Shown here: in pieces, positions 40,978 through 49,796 of the stretch | How the letters are laid out: each line of letters begins with the position of its first letter | Position numbering within the stretch: the stretch's first letter is position 1 | Origin: Paraburkholderia solitsugae | Lineage (GTDB): Bacteria; Pseudomonadota; Gammaproteobacteria; Burkholderiales; Burkholderiaceae | Reading direction: 5' to 3' | Assembly (NCBI RefSeq): GCF_013177695.1 | Contig: NZ_WOEY01000134.1 | Location: forward strand, 124,001-188,000 | Length of the DNA stretch: 64,000 nucleotides | Made by a program: the position numbers and the translations under genes | The notes under the pieces: generated by a model | Database searches by the model: none | Told to the model about the DNA's origin: nothing | The model's input: the letters and a program-made list of their open reading frames with translations, nothing else

Positions 40978-42092
40978 ATGCCTGCACGGACAGATCGAAT
41001 CGGGCAACTGACGCCGTGCTGGCGCGCCTGCCCGACGATGCGTCGGTGCGGGAGCTGATGCGCCCGTTCGCGCCGCTGCTCGACGACGCGGATGTGACCG
41101 AACTCGTCATCAACCGGCCACAGCGCGTGCTGGTCGAGACACATCGTGGCTGGCATGGTCACGACTATCGGGAGCTCGATTTCGAACGCCTGATGTCGTT
41201 TGCGGTGGCAGTGGCCACGCTCACAAACCAAGAGGTTTCAGCCCTGCATCCTGTGCTCTCGGCGCTGTTGCCAGGCGACGCACGGATCCAAATTGTAGTG
41301 CCGCCGGTTGTGCCGCCGCGCACGGTCTCGATCACAATCCGTCGGCCGTCCGCGGAGGAAAAGACCATCGGCACGTACCGTGACGAGGGACTGTTCGACG
41401 AAACGGTATGGCATCGCCCAAACGGGTTCGACGATGCGTTGCCTTTGCTGCGGCCCGGGGATAGCAGACTCGTGGAGTGCCTGGAGGCACGGGATTGGGG
41501 AGCATTCTTTGAACTGGCCGTCACCGGGCGACTGAATATCGTAATCGTCGGTAACACGGGTTGTGGCAAGACCAGTTTCATAAAGACCCTTTCCCGCTTT
41601 ATCCCGCGGACCGAACGGATCGTGACGATCGAGGATGTCCGCGAGCTTTTTATCCGGCACATCGAAAACTGTGTGCACCTGCTGTACAGCAAGGGCGGTC
41701 AAGGTCAGGCGCGCGTCACGCCGGCCGATCTGATCGCGAGCACGATGCGCATGCGCCCTGATCGCGTGCTGCTGGCCGAACTGCGCGGCGCTGAAGCCTA
41801 CGACTTCCTCAAGCTCCTGACGACGGGGCACGCTGGTTCGATTACGAGCTATCACGCCTCGAATGCGACGGTCGCGATTGAGCGCTTTGCATTGATGGCG
41901 AAGGAACACCCCGAGGCTGCGGTCTACGACGATGCCGCGCTGAAGCGTTTGCTTTTTCTCACCATCGATATCGTCGCGCACATGGAAGCGCAGCCGATTT
42001 TCAACGGGGCAGGTGAGCAGACTGGCAAGCGTTGGGGCATGACCGAAATCTGGTTCGATCCGGTTCGCAGGGTCCGGACAGCGTTTGCGTAG
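40974..42092 (+). CDS. virB11: VirB11 hexameric ATPase
   Basis: A 372-residue secretion ATPase. The N-terminal domain reads LMRPFAPLLDDADVTELVIN. The C-terminal RecA-like domain has Walker A GNTGCGKT (about 193-200), the Asp box IVTIEDVRELFI, the Walker B region PDRVLLAELRGAEAYDF, and the His box GHAGSITSYHASN. It switches the machine between pilus building and DNA transfer. Start overlaps virB10 by ATGA; a 12-base gap separates it from the virD4 membrane ORF. Confidence 0.93.
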   Translation: MNACTDRSNRATDAVLARLPDDASVRELMRPFAPLLDDADVTELVINRPQRVLVETHRGWHGHDYRELDFERLMSFAVAVATLTNQEVSALHPVLSALLPGDARIQIVVPPVVPPRTVSITIRRPSAEEKTIGTYRDEGLFDETVWHRPNGFDDALPLLRPGDSRLVECLEARDWGAFFELAVTGRLNIVIVGNTGCGKTSFIKTLSRFIPRTERIVTIEDVRELFIRHIENCVHLLYSKGGQGQARVTPADLIASTMRMRPDRVLLAELRGAEAYDFLKLLTTGHAGSITSYHASNATVAIERFALMAKEHPEAAVYDDAALKRLLFLTIDIVAHMEAQPIFNGAGEQTGKRWGMTEIWFDPVRRVRTAFA

Positions 42093-42104
42093 GAGGTAAC
42101 GGTC

Positions 42105-42479
42105 ATGACGAAGCTATCTCTTTTCATCTCCCATCAAGTGCGAACGGCCGTAATCACGGTGACCGTGCTGGCAATCCTGCTCGGAGGCTTGGCCGCCGCT
42201 CTCTGGCTGGCGTCGTTTTTCCTGTACGCTAGCCTGCGGATCAATCCCTTGCATGCTGGCTTGTGGGGGTGGCTCGACGCGGCACTCGCGAGACACGACG
42301 GTCTGATACCGAATGACGGCCGACGACTGGCCGGTGCGGCTATCTTCGGCGTTTTGCTGGCGTTCGGTGGGCCGGCGTTCGGCCTGCATGCTTTGTGGGA
42401 GCGGTCCGGCCGGCGGCGCCTCTATGGCAGTGCGCGGTTTGCCAGCGACGCGGAAATCCGCAATGCAGGGCTGCTATGA
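42105..42479 (+). CDS. VirD4 N-terminal membrane part encoded as its own ORF
   Basis: A 124-residue protein with two transmembrane helices (about 18-45 and 70-92). It ends YGSARFASDAEIRNAGLL, a segment that in ordinary VirD4/TraG coupling proteins lies between the membrane anchor and the ATPase domain. The stop overlaps the start of the ATPase ORF by ATGA, in the -1 frame. So the coupling protein is made either as two chains by translational coupling or as one chain through frameshifting. RBS for this ORF is aggaggt. Confidence 0.8.
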   Translation: MTKLSLFISHQVRTAVITVTVLAILLGGLAAALWLASFFLYASLRINPLHAGLWGWLDAALARHDGLIPNDGRRLAGAAIFGVLLAFGGPAFGLHALWERSGRRRLYGSARFASDAEIRNAGLL

Positions 42480-44215
42480 GCACGCTCGCAAGCATGGAAT
42501 CGACGCCTGCCATTGTTGTTGGTGTTTGGCGTGGACGTTATCTGCGATTCACCGGTCAGCAGTTCGTCCTGCTTGCGGCACCCGCGCGTTCAGGCAAGGG
42601 CGTTGGCATTGTGATCCCGAATCTGCTCAGTTTCCCGGATTCGGTGGTGGTGCTCGACGTCAAGCAGGAAAATTACGCCATCACCGCGGGTTTCAGGCAT
42701 GCGTGCGGGCAGGACGTCTATCTATTCAACCCGTTCGCGGAAGATTGTCGCACGCATCGGTACAACCCGCTGTCGGCGATCTCGGATGGATTGTTCCGCG
42801 TTGGTGAAATTCTCGCGATTGGTTACGCCCTCTATCCGCCTGGTGGGCACGACGATTTCTGGAAGGATCAGGCAAGGAATCTTTTCCTTGGCATCGTGCT
42901 GTTGCTGTGCGAGTGGCGTGATGCGCGCCGCGCTGGCAAGGGAGCGTCGACTCTGGACTATCCAGTCACGATGGGGGAGGTGTTGCGGCAGTCTTCGGGC
43001 AATGGCATGCCAGTGAAAGCCTATCTTCAGCGGGCACTCGTTCAGCATCGTAGTCTGCTGACCGGACCGTGTGTCGATGCGCTGAACCGTTTTCTCTCGA
43101 ACGACGATAAGGTTCTCGCCAGCGTTCTCGCGACCTTCAATGCACCGCTGACAATCTGGGCTAATCCCATCGTCGACGCGGCGACGAGCGCCAACGATTT
43201 CGATCTGCGTGATGTGCGCAAACGCCGCATGTCGGTCTATATCGGCATCACGCCCGATCATCTGTCGGAGGCTGCGCTGCTCGTAAATCTCGTGTTCTCG
43301 CAACTCGTCAATCTCAATACGAAGCAGTTGCCCGAGGCCGATCCCACGCTGAAATTCCAGTGCTTGGTCCTGCTTGACGAAATGACGGCGATCGGAAAAA
43401 TCCACATCATCGCGCGAGCAGTTGCCTACATGTCGGGATATAACCTGCGCCTGCTGTCTATCGTCCAGTCGATCGCGCAACTCGAATCCGTCTACGGCCG
43501 TTCCGACGCGCGCACCTTCGTCACTAATCATGCAATGCAGATTCTCTACGCGCCGCGTGAGCAGAAGGACGCGAACGACTATTCGGAGATGCTCGGCACG
43601 TTTACCGACCAGGCACGCAGCGTCAGCCGCTCGCACGCGATCTTCGGTGGTCGCGGTGGGTCGAGCGAAAGCGTGTCCGAGCAGCGCCGGCCGCTCCTGC
43701 TGCCGCAGGAACTGAAGGAGCTGGGGCGCGAAAAGGAAATCATCGTGCTCGAAAACACCAAGCCGATCCTGGCTGACAAGATCTGCTACTGGCGCGATCC
43801 CGAGTTTGTTTCGCGTGTGATGGCGGCACCCTCGGTGCCAGCCATGAATCTGGCGCGCTTCAGCGTCGTGGTCGAACGACGGCTGCGCGATCTGCGGACA
43901 GACGAGATCGATCCGGAAGGCACAGGGCTCATTAATCCAGCCGCCGAGTATCTGGAAGTATTGGAGGCATGGGATCCTCGCGATCTCCCGCCGAGCCTCG
44001 CGGACATCAGTGAAGACGATGCCGTGGCGTATGTGGAGCGGCATTTTATGCTGCTTGGGGTGCCTGCCGAAAGGGTCCGGAAGGCCGCCCGCCGCCTGTC
44101 GGTTGCCGATCTCGATGCGGCGGAGCTTGCCACGGTTGAACCATCACGAACCCGCCGCATGTTTGCGCGGCGCGTGCCTGAGAACGTTGTGCCGATCCAG
44201 GGAGGCGGTCAATGA
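42476..44215 (+). CDS. virD4: VirD4 coupling protein, ATPase part
   Basis: A 579-residue TraG/VirD4-type coupling ATPase lacking its own membrane helices. It begins MSTLASMES, then IVVGVWRGRYLRFTGQQFVL and Walker A APARSGKGVG (about residues 35-44). Walker B is QCLVLLDEMTAIG, and later SGYNLRLLSIVQS and YAPREQKDANDYSEMLG follow. It brings the relaxase-DNA complex to the channel. The membrane anchor is in the preceding ORF. Its 3' end overlaps the primase gene by four bases. Confidence 0.92.
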   Translation: MSTLASMESTPAIVVGVWRGRYLRFTGQQFVLLAAPARSGKGVGIVIPNLLSFPDSVVVLDVKQENYAITAGFRHACGQDVYLFNPFAEDCRTHRYNPLSAISDGLFRVGEILAIGYALYPPGGHDDFWKDQARNLFLGIVLLLCEWRDARRAGKGASTLDYPVTMGEVLRQSSGNGMPVKAYLQRALVQHRSLLTGPCVDALNRFLSNDDKVLASVLATFNAPLTIWANPIVDAATSANDFDLRDVRKRRMSVYIGITPDHLSEAALLVNLVFSQLVNLNTKQLPEADPTLKFQCLVLLDEMTAIGKIHIIARAVAYMSGYNLRLLSIVQSIAQLESVYGRSDARTFVTNHAMQILYAPREQKDANDYSEMLGTFTDQARSVSRSHAIFGGRGGSSESVSEQRRPLLLPQELKELGREKEIIVLENTKPILADKICYWRDPEFVSRVMAAPSVPAMNLARFSVVVERRLRDLRTDEIDPEGTGLINPAAEYLEVLEAWDPRDLPPSLADISEDDAVAYVERHFMLLGVPAERVRKAARRLSVADLDAAELATVEPSRTRRMFARRVPENVVPIQGGGQ

Positions 44216-46035
44216 ACGCGCCACATGTAGATGAGGCGGCACGCGCACGCGCAGCCCTAGCGGTAATTCCTGCGGACGATTACGGGACGTGGGTGGACAT
44301 GGCGTTCGCGCTCAAGCAGGGATTCGGCGACGAGGGCTTCGAGATCTGGGATGAGTGGAGCCGCACCGCTGGTAACTATAGCGAACGTGCCGCGCGCACC
44401 ACGTGGCGCTCAGCCGATGCATCAGGCGGCAAGACCCTTGCCTCGTTGTTCTGGCTCGCGCGCCAGCACGGTTTCGATCTGAAGCGTTCGCAGTACCCGG
44501 ACCGGATGGCAACTGCCCCCGTGCCTTCCCCCGAGGTGCTCGAGCGCCGCACGCGCGAGGAAGAACGCAGGCGTGCCCGTCATGTCGCGGTGGCCCGCGA
44601 GGCGGACGCACTCTGGCAGTGGTCGCGTCCAGTGGGGCCGCAACATCCTTACCTGACGCGCAAGCGCCTCGATCCGGTCGAGACCTTACGTGAACTGGAT
44701 GCGCAGGAGCTACGCTCGCTTCTTGGATACGCGCCAATGAGCGAGGAAGAGCCGCTGGTCGGGCGCGTCCTGATTGTGCCGGTCTGGATCAATGCAATCT
44801 CCACGCTGGAGTTGATCGACGAGAACGGCCGGAAATCGTCGCTGGCGGGGGGCGCGAAGAAGGGCGGGTATTGGACGACCGGATCTGCGCCGACTCCGGA
44901 GGAGGCATCCACACCGATCCTGATCGGTGAGGGCATGGCGACGGCTCTTTCCACATACCGTGCGACGGGCTGGTTTGCGGCGGCGGCACTCTCGAGTGGG
45001 AATCTCGGACAGGTCGCCGCCTCCTTGCGTGAGCGGTTTCCCGATAGCGATCTGATAGTGCTTGGCGAACTAGGGCGGGGTGAAGCGGATGCACGGCGGG
45101 CGGCAGAAGGTGCAATGGCGCATCTGGCCTGGCCGGTCTTTACCAAAGACAAGCGTATCAACGGCAAGGTGCCGAACGATTTCAGCGACATGGCGATACT
45201 GTCGGGTTTCGATGCCGTGGGTGATCATCTGCGTGAAGTGGCCTTTCAGTCCCTTTGGAGAGCAAACAGATTGCAGGATACGGATGCCGTGTCCGACGTG
45301 CAGGTGAGTGAGATGGATGAACGGAATGAGGAGGGAGAAATGGAACGCTCTAAAGAGAACCCGGCGGACGACACCGAAGGCAATCAGCATCATCAATCAT
45401 CGGAGCGTAGCGTGTCGAAACAGGCGGTGCCCGAATCTGCTGCACCGCCTACGTCCAGCGGGCCGACTGCGCCGGTCGTCCCCGCTGGCCCTTCGCCACT
45501 GTTTGCGCCCACGCGTGCGCCGGTCGGCGAGCCATTGTTTGGATTGGGTGACGTTCCCGACGAGATGAAGGCATTGGCCGGGCAACGGTTCGGCATACCG
45601 CTCAGGATGGCAACGCCGCGCGAGAACGGCGGGCCGTACCGTGGTGAAGTGTTAAATACCGAGCACTACCTGATCCAGGAGGTCTCGACGCGCAGCGTCG
45701 TGTTTCACCGGAAGGACCAGATGGAGTTCACCTCCGAGCGTCTGAAATGGATGGACGTGAACGCACGGTTGAATGGTTCCGAGGTGCAGGTCGGGTATGA
45801 CGGCGATCGATCGAAGGTTTATCCGTGGGATCGCGCGCGCGATCTGCTGGAACGGACAGTCGGTTCGCTGAAGAAGTCCGCACGTGAACTGAATTTCAGT
45901 CCGAATCTCGAGACGATGCTCGATCAACTGCAGGCAAGATCGTGGGCACGGATTAGAGAGGCCCGCGCCGCGGCACTGAAGAAGTCGAAGGAACACACAT
46001 CGTCGCTTGAACCGGCGGCGCCTCTCGATCGGTAG
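44212..46035 (+). CDS. PriCT-2/Toprim-type primase with C-terminal KfrB-like domain
   Basis: A 607-residue protein. An N-terminal primase C-terminal-2 (PriCT-2) domain (about 8-85) has DYGTWVDMAFALKQGFGDEG and WDEWSRTAGNY. A Toprim region (about 190-330) has ILIGEGMATALSTYRATG, the metal-binding Glu, and LGRGEADARRAAEG. It is a TraC/DUF3987-like plasmid primase that would synthesise the second strand after transfer. An acidic linker (about 375-440) leads to a KfrB-type domain (RGEVLNTEHYLIQEVSTRSV, then VQVGYDGDRSKVYPW). KfrB-type domains occur in large plasmid proteins and may bind other transfer factors. Confidence 0.85.
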   Translation: MNAPHVDEAARARAALAVIPADDYGTWVDMAFALKQGFGDEGFEIWDEWSRTAGNYSERAARTTWRSADASGGKTLASLFWLARQHGFDLKRSQYPDRMATAPVPSPEVLERRTREEERRRARHVAVAREADALWQWSRPVGPQHPYLTRKRLDPVETLRELDAQELRSLLGYAPMSEEEPLVGRVLIVPVWINAISTLELIDENGRKSSLAGGAKKGGYWTTGSAPTPEEASTPILIGEGMATALSTYRATGWFAAAALSSGNLGQVAASLRERFPDSDLIVLGELGRGEADARRAAEGAMAHLAWPVFTKDKRINGKVPNDFSDMAILSGFDAVGDHLREVAFQSLWRANRLQDTDAVSDVQVSEMDERNEEGEMERSKENPADDTEGNQHHQSSERSVSKQAVPESAAPPTSSGPTAPVVPAGPSPLFAPTRAPVGEPLFGLGDVPDEMKALAGQRFGIPLRMATPRENGGPYRGEVLNTEHYLIQEVSTRSVVFHRKDQMEFTSERLKWMDVNARLNGSEVQVGYDGDRSKVYPWDRARDLLERTVGSLKKSARELNFSPNLETMLDQLQARSWARIREARAAALKKSKEHTSSLEPAAPLDR

Positions 46036-46094
46036 CGTATCCCGGTCGCGGCGTTCATTTGAAAAATCTGCCCTGAACACTATGAGGTTGCATC

Positions 46095-47627
46095 ATGTCA
46101 CAGACATCTTCGGCCCAGGATTCTGATCCGGTTATCAATGTGATCGAGGAAGATGCGCCGGGCGTGAGTAGCGCAGCAACTCCATCAGGTGGTAATGACC
46201 GTGATGACGCGCTGAACTCGGCAGCAATTGAAGCGGTGTCGGCGCGGCGTCGTCGAGAGTTCGATGCGGCGCGGACGAGGCTGCGAGACCAGGCGATTCG
46301 CGACGATGCTGGGGCACTGCGGCAAGCCGGAGAACGAGCGTCCGCCGATGTGCCGCTGCAGCATACCGTTACGGGCCGCGTGCCTGTTGACCAACCACCG
46401 GAGCGTGTCCGCAAGCGGTATCTGCGCGCGGGCAACCAGTATTTCCTGAAGGAGGCGCCGTATCAGCTCGCTTTCGAGGATCTGGGGCCATACCTCGTCA
46501 CCGAGCACAACCGGCCGGACGTGGTGGAGTCGATGGTCGATATGGCGCATGCCAAATCGTGGCAACGCATCCGCGTTTCGGGGCACGAGGTGTTCCGTAG
46601 CGAGGTGTGGCTGCAGGGCACGCTGCTCGGAATGGAGGTGCGCGGCTACGAGCCAAAGGCAGCGGATCTGGCTCGCCTCACCGACGCTCGGCAGGCGCGG
46701 CTGAACAATCGCATTGAAGCAGGTCTGAAGGTAGAGCCGACCGCTGCCGCTGGCTCGAGAGGGAGCACAGATGAACGTTATGCAGCGTCTCTATCGCCGC
46801 AGGCGCGTGCGCGCGCCGCTTCGAATGACGCATCTCCTGCTGAGCCTACGCGCAAGGAGAGCCCCGCCCCGCCTCCTGTTCTGGAAAGCCGGAATACTGC
46901 GAATGACGAACCGGACGCGCCACGGCGGTACGTCGGGGAACTGCGCGACCATGGAGGCGCGCCGTATCAGCACAACCCCGCGCGTAGCGACTCGTACTAC
47001 GTTGTGTTCCGCGACGAGGCGGGCGTCGATCAAGTGTTGTGGGGCGTGGACCTCGAGCGTGCCGTTCTTGAATCGCTGGCCGGGATCGGGCAGCAGGTGA
47101 CGCTCGAAAACCTCGGCAAGCGACTCGTGACTGTTAAGGTGCCGATTCTGGATGGCAATGGTGTCGTGGTGGGCGAGGAAGAGAAAGACGTGCACCGGAA
47201 CACATGGCAGGTGGATGTCGTGCAGCGTGGACGGGCGGCTTCTCAGGCAACGTCGCGATCCGAAACGCGATCAGGTGATGCCGCTCAACCTTATGCCGGC
47301 CAGCGTTCACAGCCCGCGACAGAGCCTGGGCCGCAGCGTGGTCGTGACGCGCTGCGGGAGGGTGACGAACGCGTGCTGCACCTGGCTGTCCTGACCGCTG
47401 CGATGCGGGAACAGGGTTTTAGCGAACGTTCGATTTCCCGTGTGCAGCGACACGCCGCACGCATGCTGGACGCTTTCGGGAAGGAGGATCTCCCGGTGCC
47501 TCCGCCGAAGGTCTTCGATGCAAAGGCACCTTCGGGCCGTGATCGTCGGATGCGCGCGGCTGCTGAGCGTGCGCTCGCGCGCGAAGTCGAACGGGCGCCG
47601 GCCGAGCCGTCAATGCCAGCACCTTAG
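46095..47627 (+). CDS. LPD7-domain protein, TraI-like accessory part
   Basis: A 510-residue hydrophilic protein. It has a Large Polyvalent Domain 7 (about residues 108-190; YLRAGNQYFLKEAPYQLAFE, IRVSGHEVFRSEVWLQG) and a second conserved block (about 275-375; YYVVFRDEAGVDQVLWGVDL and LGKRLVTVKVP). A C-terminal helical part with AMREQGFSERSISRVQRHA follows. LPD7 and this second block are often fused to MOB-P relaxases (TraI type). Here they form a separate protein, while the relaxase lies two genes downstream, so this looks like a split or modular relaxase accessory. Confidence 0.82.
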   Translation: MSQTSSAQDSDPVINVIEEDAPGVSSAATPSGGNDRDDALNSAAIEAVSARRRREFDAARTRLRDQAIRDDAGALRQAGERASADVPLQHTVTGRVPVDQPPERVRKRYLRAGNQYFLKEAPYQLAFEDLGPYLVTEHNRPDVVESMVDMAHAKSWQRIRVSGHEVFRSEVWLQGTLLGMEVRGYEPKAADLARLTDARQARLNNRIEAGLKVEPTAAAGSRGSTDERYAASLSPQARARAASNDASPAEPTRKESPAPPPVLESRNTANDEPDAPRRYVGELRDHGGAPYQHNPARSDSYYVVFRDEAGVDQVLWGVDLERAVLESLAGIGQQVTLENLGKRLVTVKVPILDGNGVVVGEEEKDVHRNTWQVDVVQRGRAASQATSRSETRSGDAAQPYAGQRSQPATEPGPQRGRDALREGDERVLHLAVLTAAMREQGFSERSISRVQRHAARMLDAFGKEDLPVPPPKVFDAKAPSGRDRRMRAAAERALAREVERAPAEPSMPAP

Positions 47628-47635
47628 GGTGAGCC

Positions 47636-48169
47636 GTGAGATTCCGTGAGCGCCTGTGCGTCGAGCTGGGCGCGGTCAGGCCACGCTGGGATGCTTGGTG
47701 CGCGCGCCGTGGCGTGACGGCCGGCGAGGGCGTACGGCAGTTGATTGCTGTCGCAGTCAACGCAGAGGCTGACAATCGACCTGTTGAGATCGAATCTGGA
47801 CTGACCCGGCCGATAGTCGGAGAGTCGCGCGGTCGTATCGAAATCCGGTTGACCGCCGCAGAGAAGATGGTGGTGGAGCAGCGGGCGGCCGCGTCGGGCC
47901 TGCACAGCAATCGGTGGATTGTGGCGCTGATCCGCGCGCAGCTGACACGGGAGCCGCAGTTGGGAACACGGGAACTGCTTTTGCTGTCGGCGTCGAACCA
48001 GCAGCTTGCCGTCATCAGCCGGTCGTTGGGGCAGATTGCGCGCCGTGGTGGAGCGAGGCACACGTGCCCGGAGTCGGCTGATTTTGAGGGTATCCGGGAA
48101 CAGATTGACGCACATCTGCGAGCTGTCGCGGGTGTGATTCGCGCGAATCTCGACCGATGGAGCCGATAG
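47636..48169 (+). CDS. MobC-like relaxosome accessory protein
   Basis: A 177-residue basic protein. Its central part RIEIRLTAAEKMVVEQRAAASG has the ribbon-helix-helix style of MobC/TraJ-type DNA-binding proteins (beta strand with alternating basic residues, then two helices). The C-terminal part EQIDAHLRAVAGVIRANLDR matches the usual end of plasmid mobilisation relaxosome proteins. It would bind oriT and load the relaxase encoded two bases downstream. Start is GTG at 47636. Confidence 0.78.
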   Translation: MRFRERLCVELGAVRPRWDAWCARRGVTAGEGVRQLIAVAVNAEADNRPVEIESGLTRPIVGESRGRIEIRLTAAEKMVVEQRAAASGLHSNRWIVALIRAQLTREPQLGTRELLLLSASNQQLAVISRSLGQIARRGGARHTCPESADFEGIREQIDAHLRAVAGVIRANLDRWSR

Positions 48170-48170
48170 C

Positions 48171-49184
48171 ATGCCGTATCCAAAAATCTACGTCGACGCA
48201 ATGCTCCTGAACTGGGGTGATCGGCTATTTCACGATCCGTTCAGACATGCGAGGGCATCTCGGCTTTCACGAGCGGGAATTCGGGACGAGGCCGCGCGCA
48301 TGCGCGGCCAATTGGCCCGCACGCTGAAGCGCACTCCGGAGGTGATGGTCAAGATCACCAACAAGGCGTCTAGTGCCCAGGGAATAGGCGCTGTACGCCG
48401 GCATCTTCGTTACATCTCGCGTAACGGCCAGGTAGACCTGGAAGATCAGAACGGCGACAAAATATCCGGCGTCGATGCGCTGCGTGACCTCACGAAAACC
48501 TGGCAGTTCGGCGGATGGGGGATACCGGACACCAGCACGCGCCGCGAAGTATTCAATATCCTTCTATCAATGCCGCCGGGAACGAACCGGCAGGCCGTGC
48601 GCGACGCGACGCGTGGTTTTGCGGCACTTGAGTTTGGCGACGGACGCGCGTACGTCTTTGCAGAGCATGATGATGAGGCTCATCCGCATGTGCATTTGAG
48701 TGTGCAAGTGCGGGGACCGGACGGGCGCCGGTTGAATCCACGTCACAAGGATCTTCAGCGGTGGCGTGAGTACTTTGCAGAGCAACTTCGGGCGCATGGT
48801 GTTGAGGCGAACGCCACTTCTCGGCGAACCCGCGGCGTCACACAACGGTATCCCAAACCCGCAGTCGTGCACATGATGGAGCGTGGCGAGATGCCGGCTT
48901 TCTGGCGAGCCGTCCCGACCGACGCGCAACGCGAGACGGGTTGGGTTGCACAAGGCGGGGTGTTTGCCGCATGGCGTGCGATGGCCTTTGCGATGGCGGG
49001 ATCCAACGTGAGTGAGGATCGTGTGCTGGCGGTTGATATGGCTTATTTCGTGGGTGCCATGCCGGTACAGCGGGACAGGCCTGCGGCGGAACGAGAGCGA
49101 GTTACCGGACCGACGCGGCTGGATCGCACGGTACAGGGAAGCGAAGGTCGTTCGAACGATGTCGGGCCGGATCCGGAGCGCTGA
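48171..49184 (+). CDS. VirD2/MOB-P type relaxase
   Basis: A 337-residue relaxase that nicks oriT and attaches to the 5' end. Visible motifs: RRHLRYISRNG with the probable nicking Tyr81, FNILLSMPPGTNRQAV (motif II-like), and the metal-binding HDDEAHPHVHL (His166, 171, 173, 175), the classic three-His motif. It is short and lacks the long C-terminal domain of many relatives; the LPD7 protein two genes upstream may supply it. The ATG follows the MobC-like stop by one base. Confidence 0.9.
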   Translation: MPYPKIYVDAMLLNWGDRLFHDPFRHARASRLSRAGIRDEAARMRGQLARTLKRTPEVMVKITNKASSAQGIGAVRRHLRYISRNGQVDLEDQNGDKISGVDALRDLTKTWQFGGWGIPDTSTRREVFNILLSMPPGTNRQAVRDATRGFAALEFGDGRAYVFAEHDDEAHPHVHLSVQVRGPDGRRLNPRHKDLQRWREYFAEQLRAHGVEANATSRRTRGVTQRYPKPAVVHMMERGEMPAFWRAVPTDAQRETGWVAQGGVFAAWRAMAFAMAGSNVSEDRVLAVDMAYFVGAMPVQRDRPAAERERVTGPTRLDRTVQGSEGRSNDVGPDPER

Positions 49185-49253
49185 TCGGCTGAGACGATGA
49201 TGGACATCCGGTATACGGTCAGAGGAGCAGACGGCACCGCTTCGCATAGGGAA

Positions 49254-49280
49254 CTGCCCCTCGTCGGCTGGAGGGGGCAG
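49254..49280. other. Hairpin between convergent relaxase and membrane-protein genes
   Basis: The arms ctgcccc and ggggcag flank a 13-base centre (tcgtcggctggag) that can extend the stem partly. It lies 70 bases after the relaxase stop. It may be a terminator for both convergent genes or part of oriT; no T-run favours a plain terminator. Confidence 0.45.
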
Positions 49281-49367
49281 ATGACCCGCGGGTGTTGTTC
49301 CAATGTGTGGTGCGTGGAGAGCGGGACGGGGCGATAAAGCGCACTGGTGCGGAAGGCTAACCGCCAC

Positions 49368-49796
49368 TTAGCGATCGACGAGCCACGCCGGCCCAGCTTT
49401 GAAGGATGCGAAAAGCACGATTGCCATAGCAATCAGGAGGACCGGGAGGCTATAGACTGCCACTGGGAAGAACAACGCAAACTGCAATGCCGAACCGCCT
49501 AGTCCGTGGACAAGGTCCGTTTCACGGATGTTTTCATAGGCCATCCAGACAATGGGGACGAAGCTTAAAACGACAAGAACGAGTCCATCGTTGATGGAAG
49601 CATGATCGCGTACGCTGCTTGCATAGCAATAGAATCCCAGCCACGCGAGGTTGATCGCCAGTGCTGCCAACCAGAATGCGCGAAGCGTGAAAAAGCGATG
49701 TCCAAAACGGCGACGGCAGTGGCGGCTGAATAACTGGATACATTTCACAAGGCCAATCAGGGCGCCTACGGTAACGACACATTTCAGGATTTCCAC
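49368..49796 (-). CDS. Small four-helix membrane protein
   Basis: A 142-residue membrane protein with about four hydrophobic helices: CVVTVGALIGLVKCIQLF, AFWLAALAINLAWLGFYCYA, GLVLVVLSFVPIVWMAY, and FALFFPVAVYSLPVLLIAMA. I start it at GTG 49796, because gaggag lies seven bases upstream and the first helix follows directly; the longer frame to 49958 adds unlikely residues. No family recognised. It is transcribed opposite to the transfer genes. Such small membrane proteins on conjugative elements sometimes act in entry exclusion, but nothing here proves it. Confidence 0.65.
   Translation of the reverse strand: MEILKCVVTVGALIGLVKCIQLFSRHCRRRFGHRFFTLRAFWLAALAINLAWLGFYCYASSVRDHASINDGLVLVVLSFVPIVWMAYENIRETDLVHGLGGSALQFALFFPVAVYSLPVLLIAMAIVLFASFKAGPAWLVDR

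Noticed and set aside
42722..44044. 440-codon open frame on the minus strand
   Set aside because: Antisense to the VirD4 ATPase gene; no motif, no ribosome-binding site.
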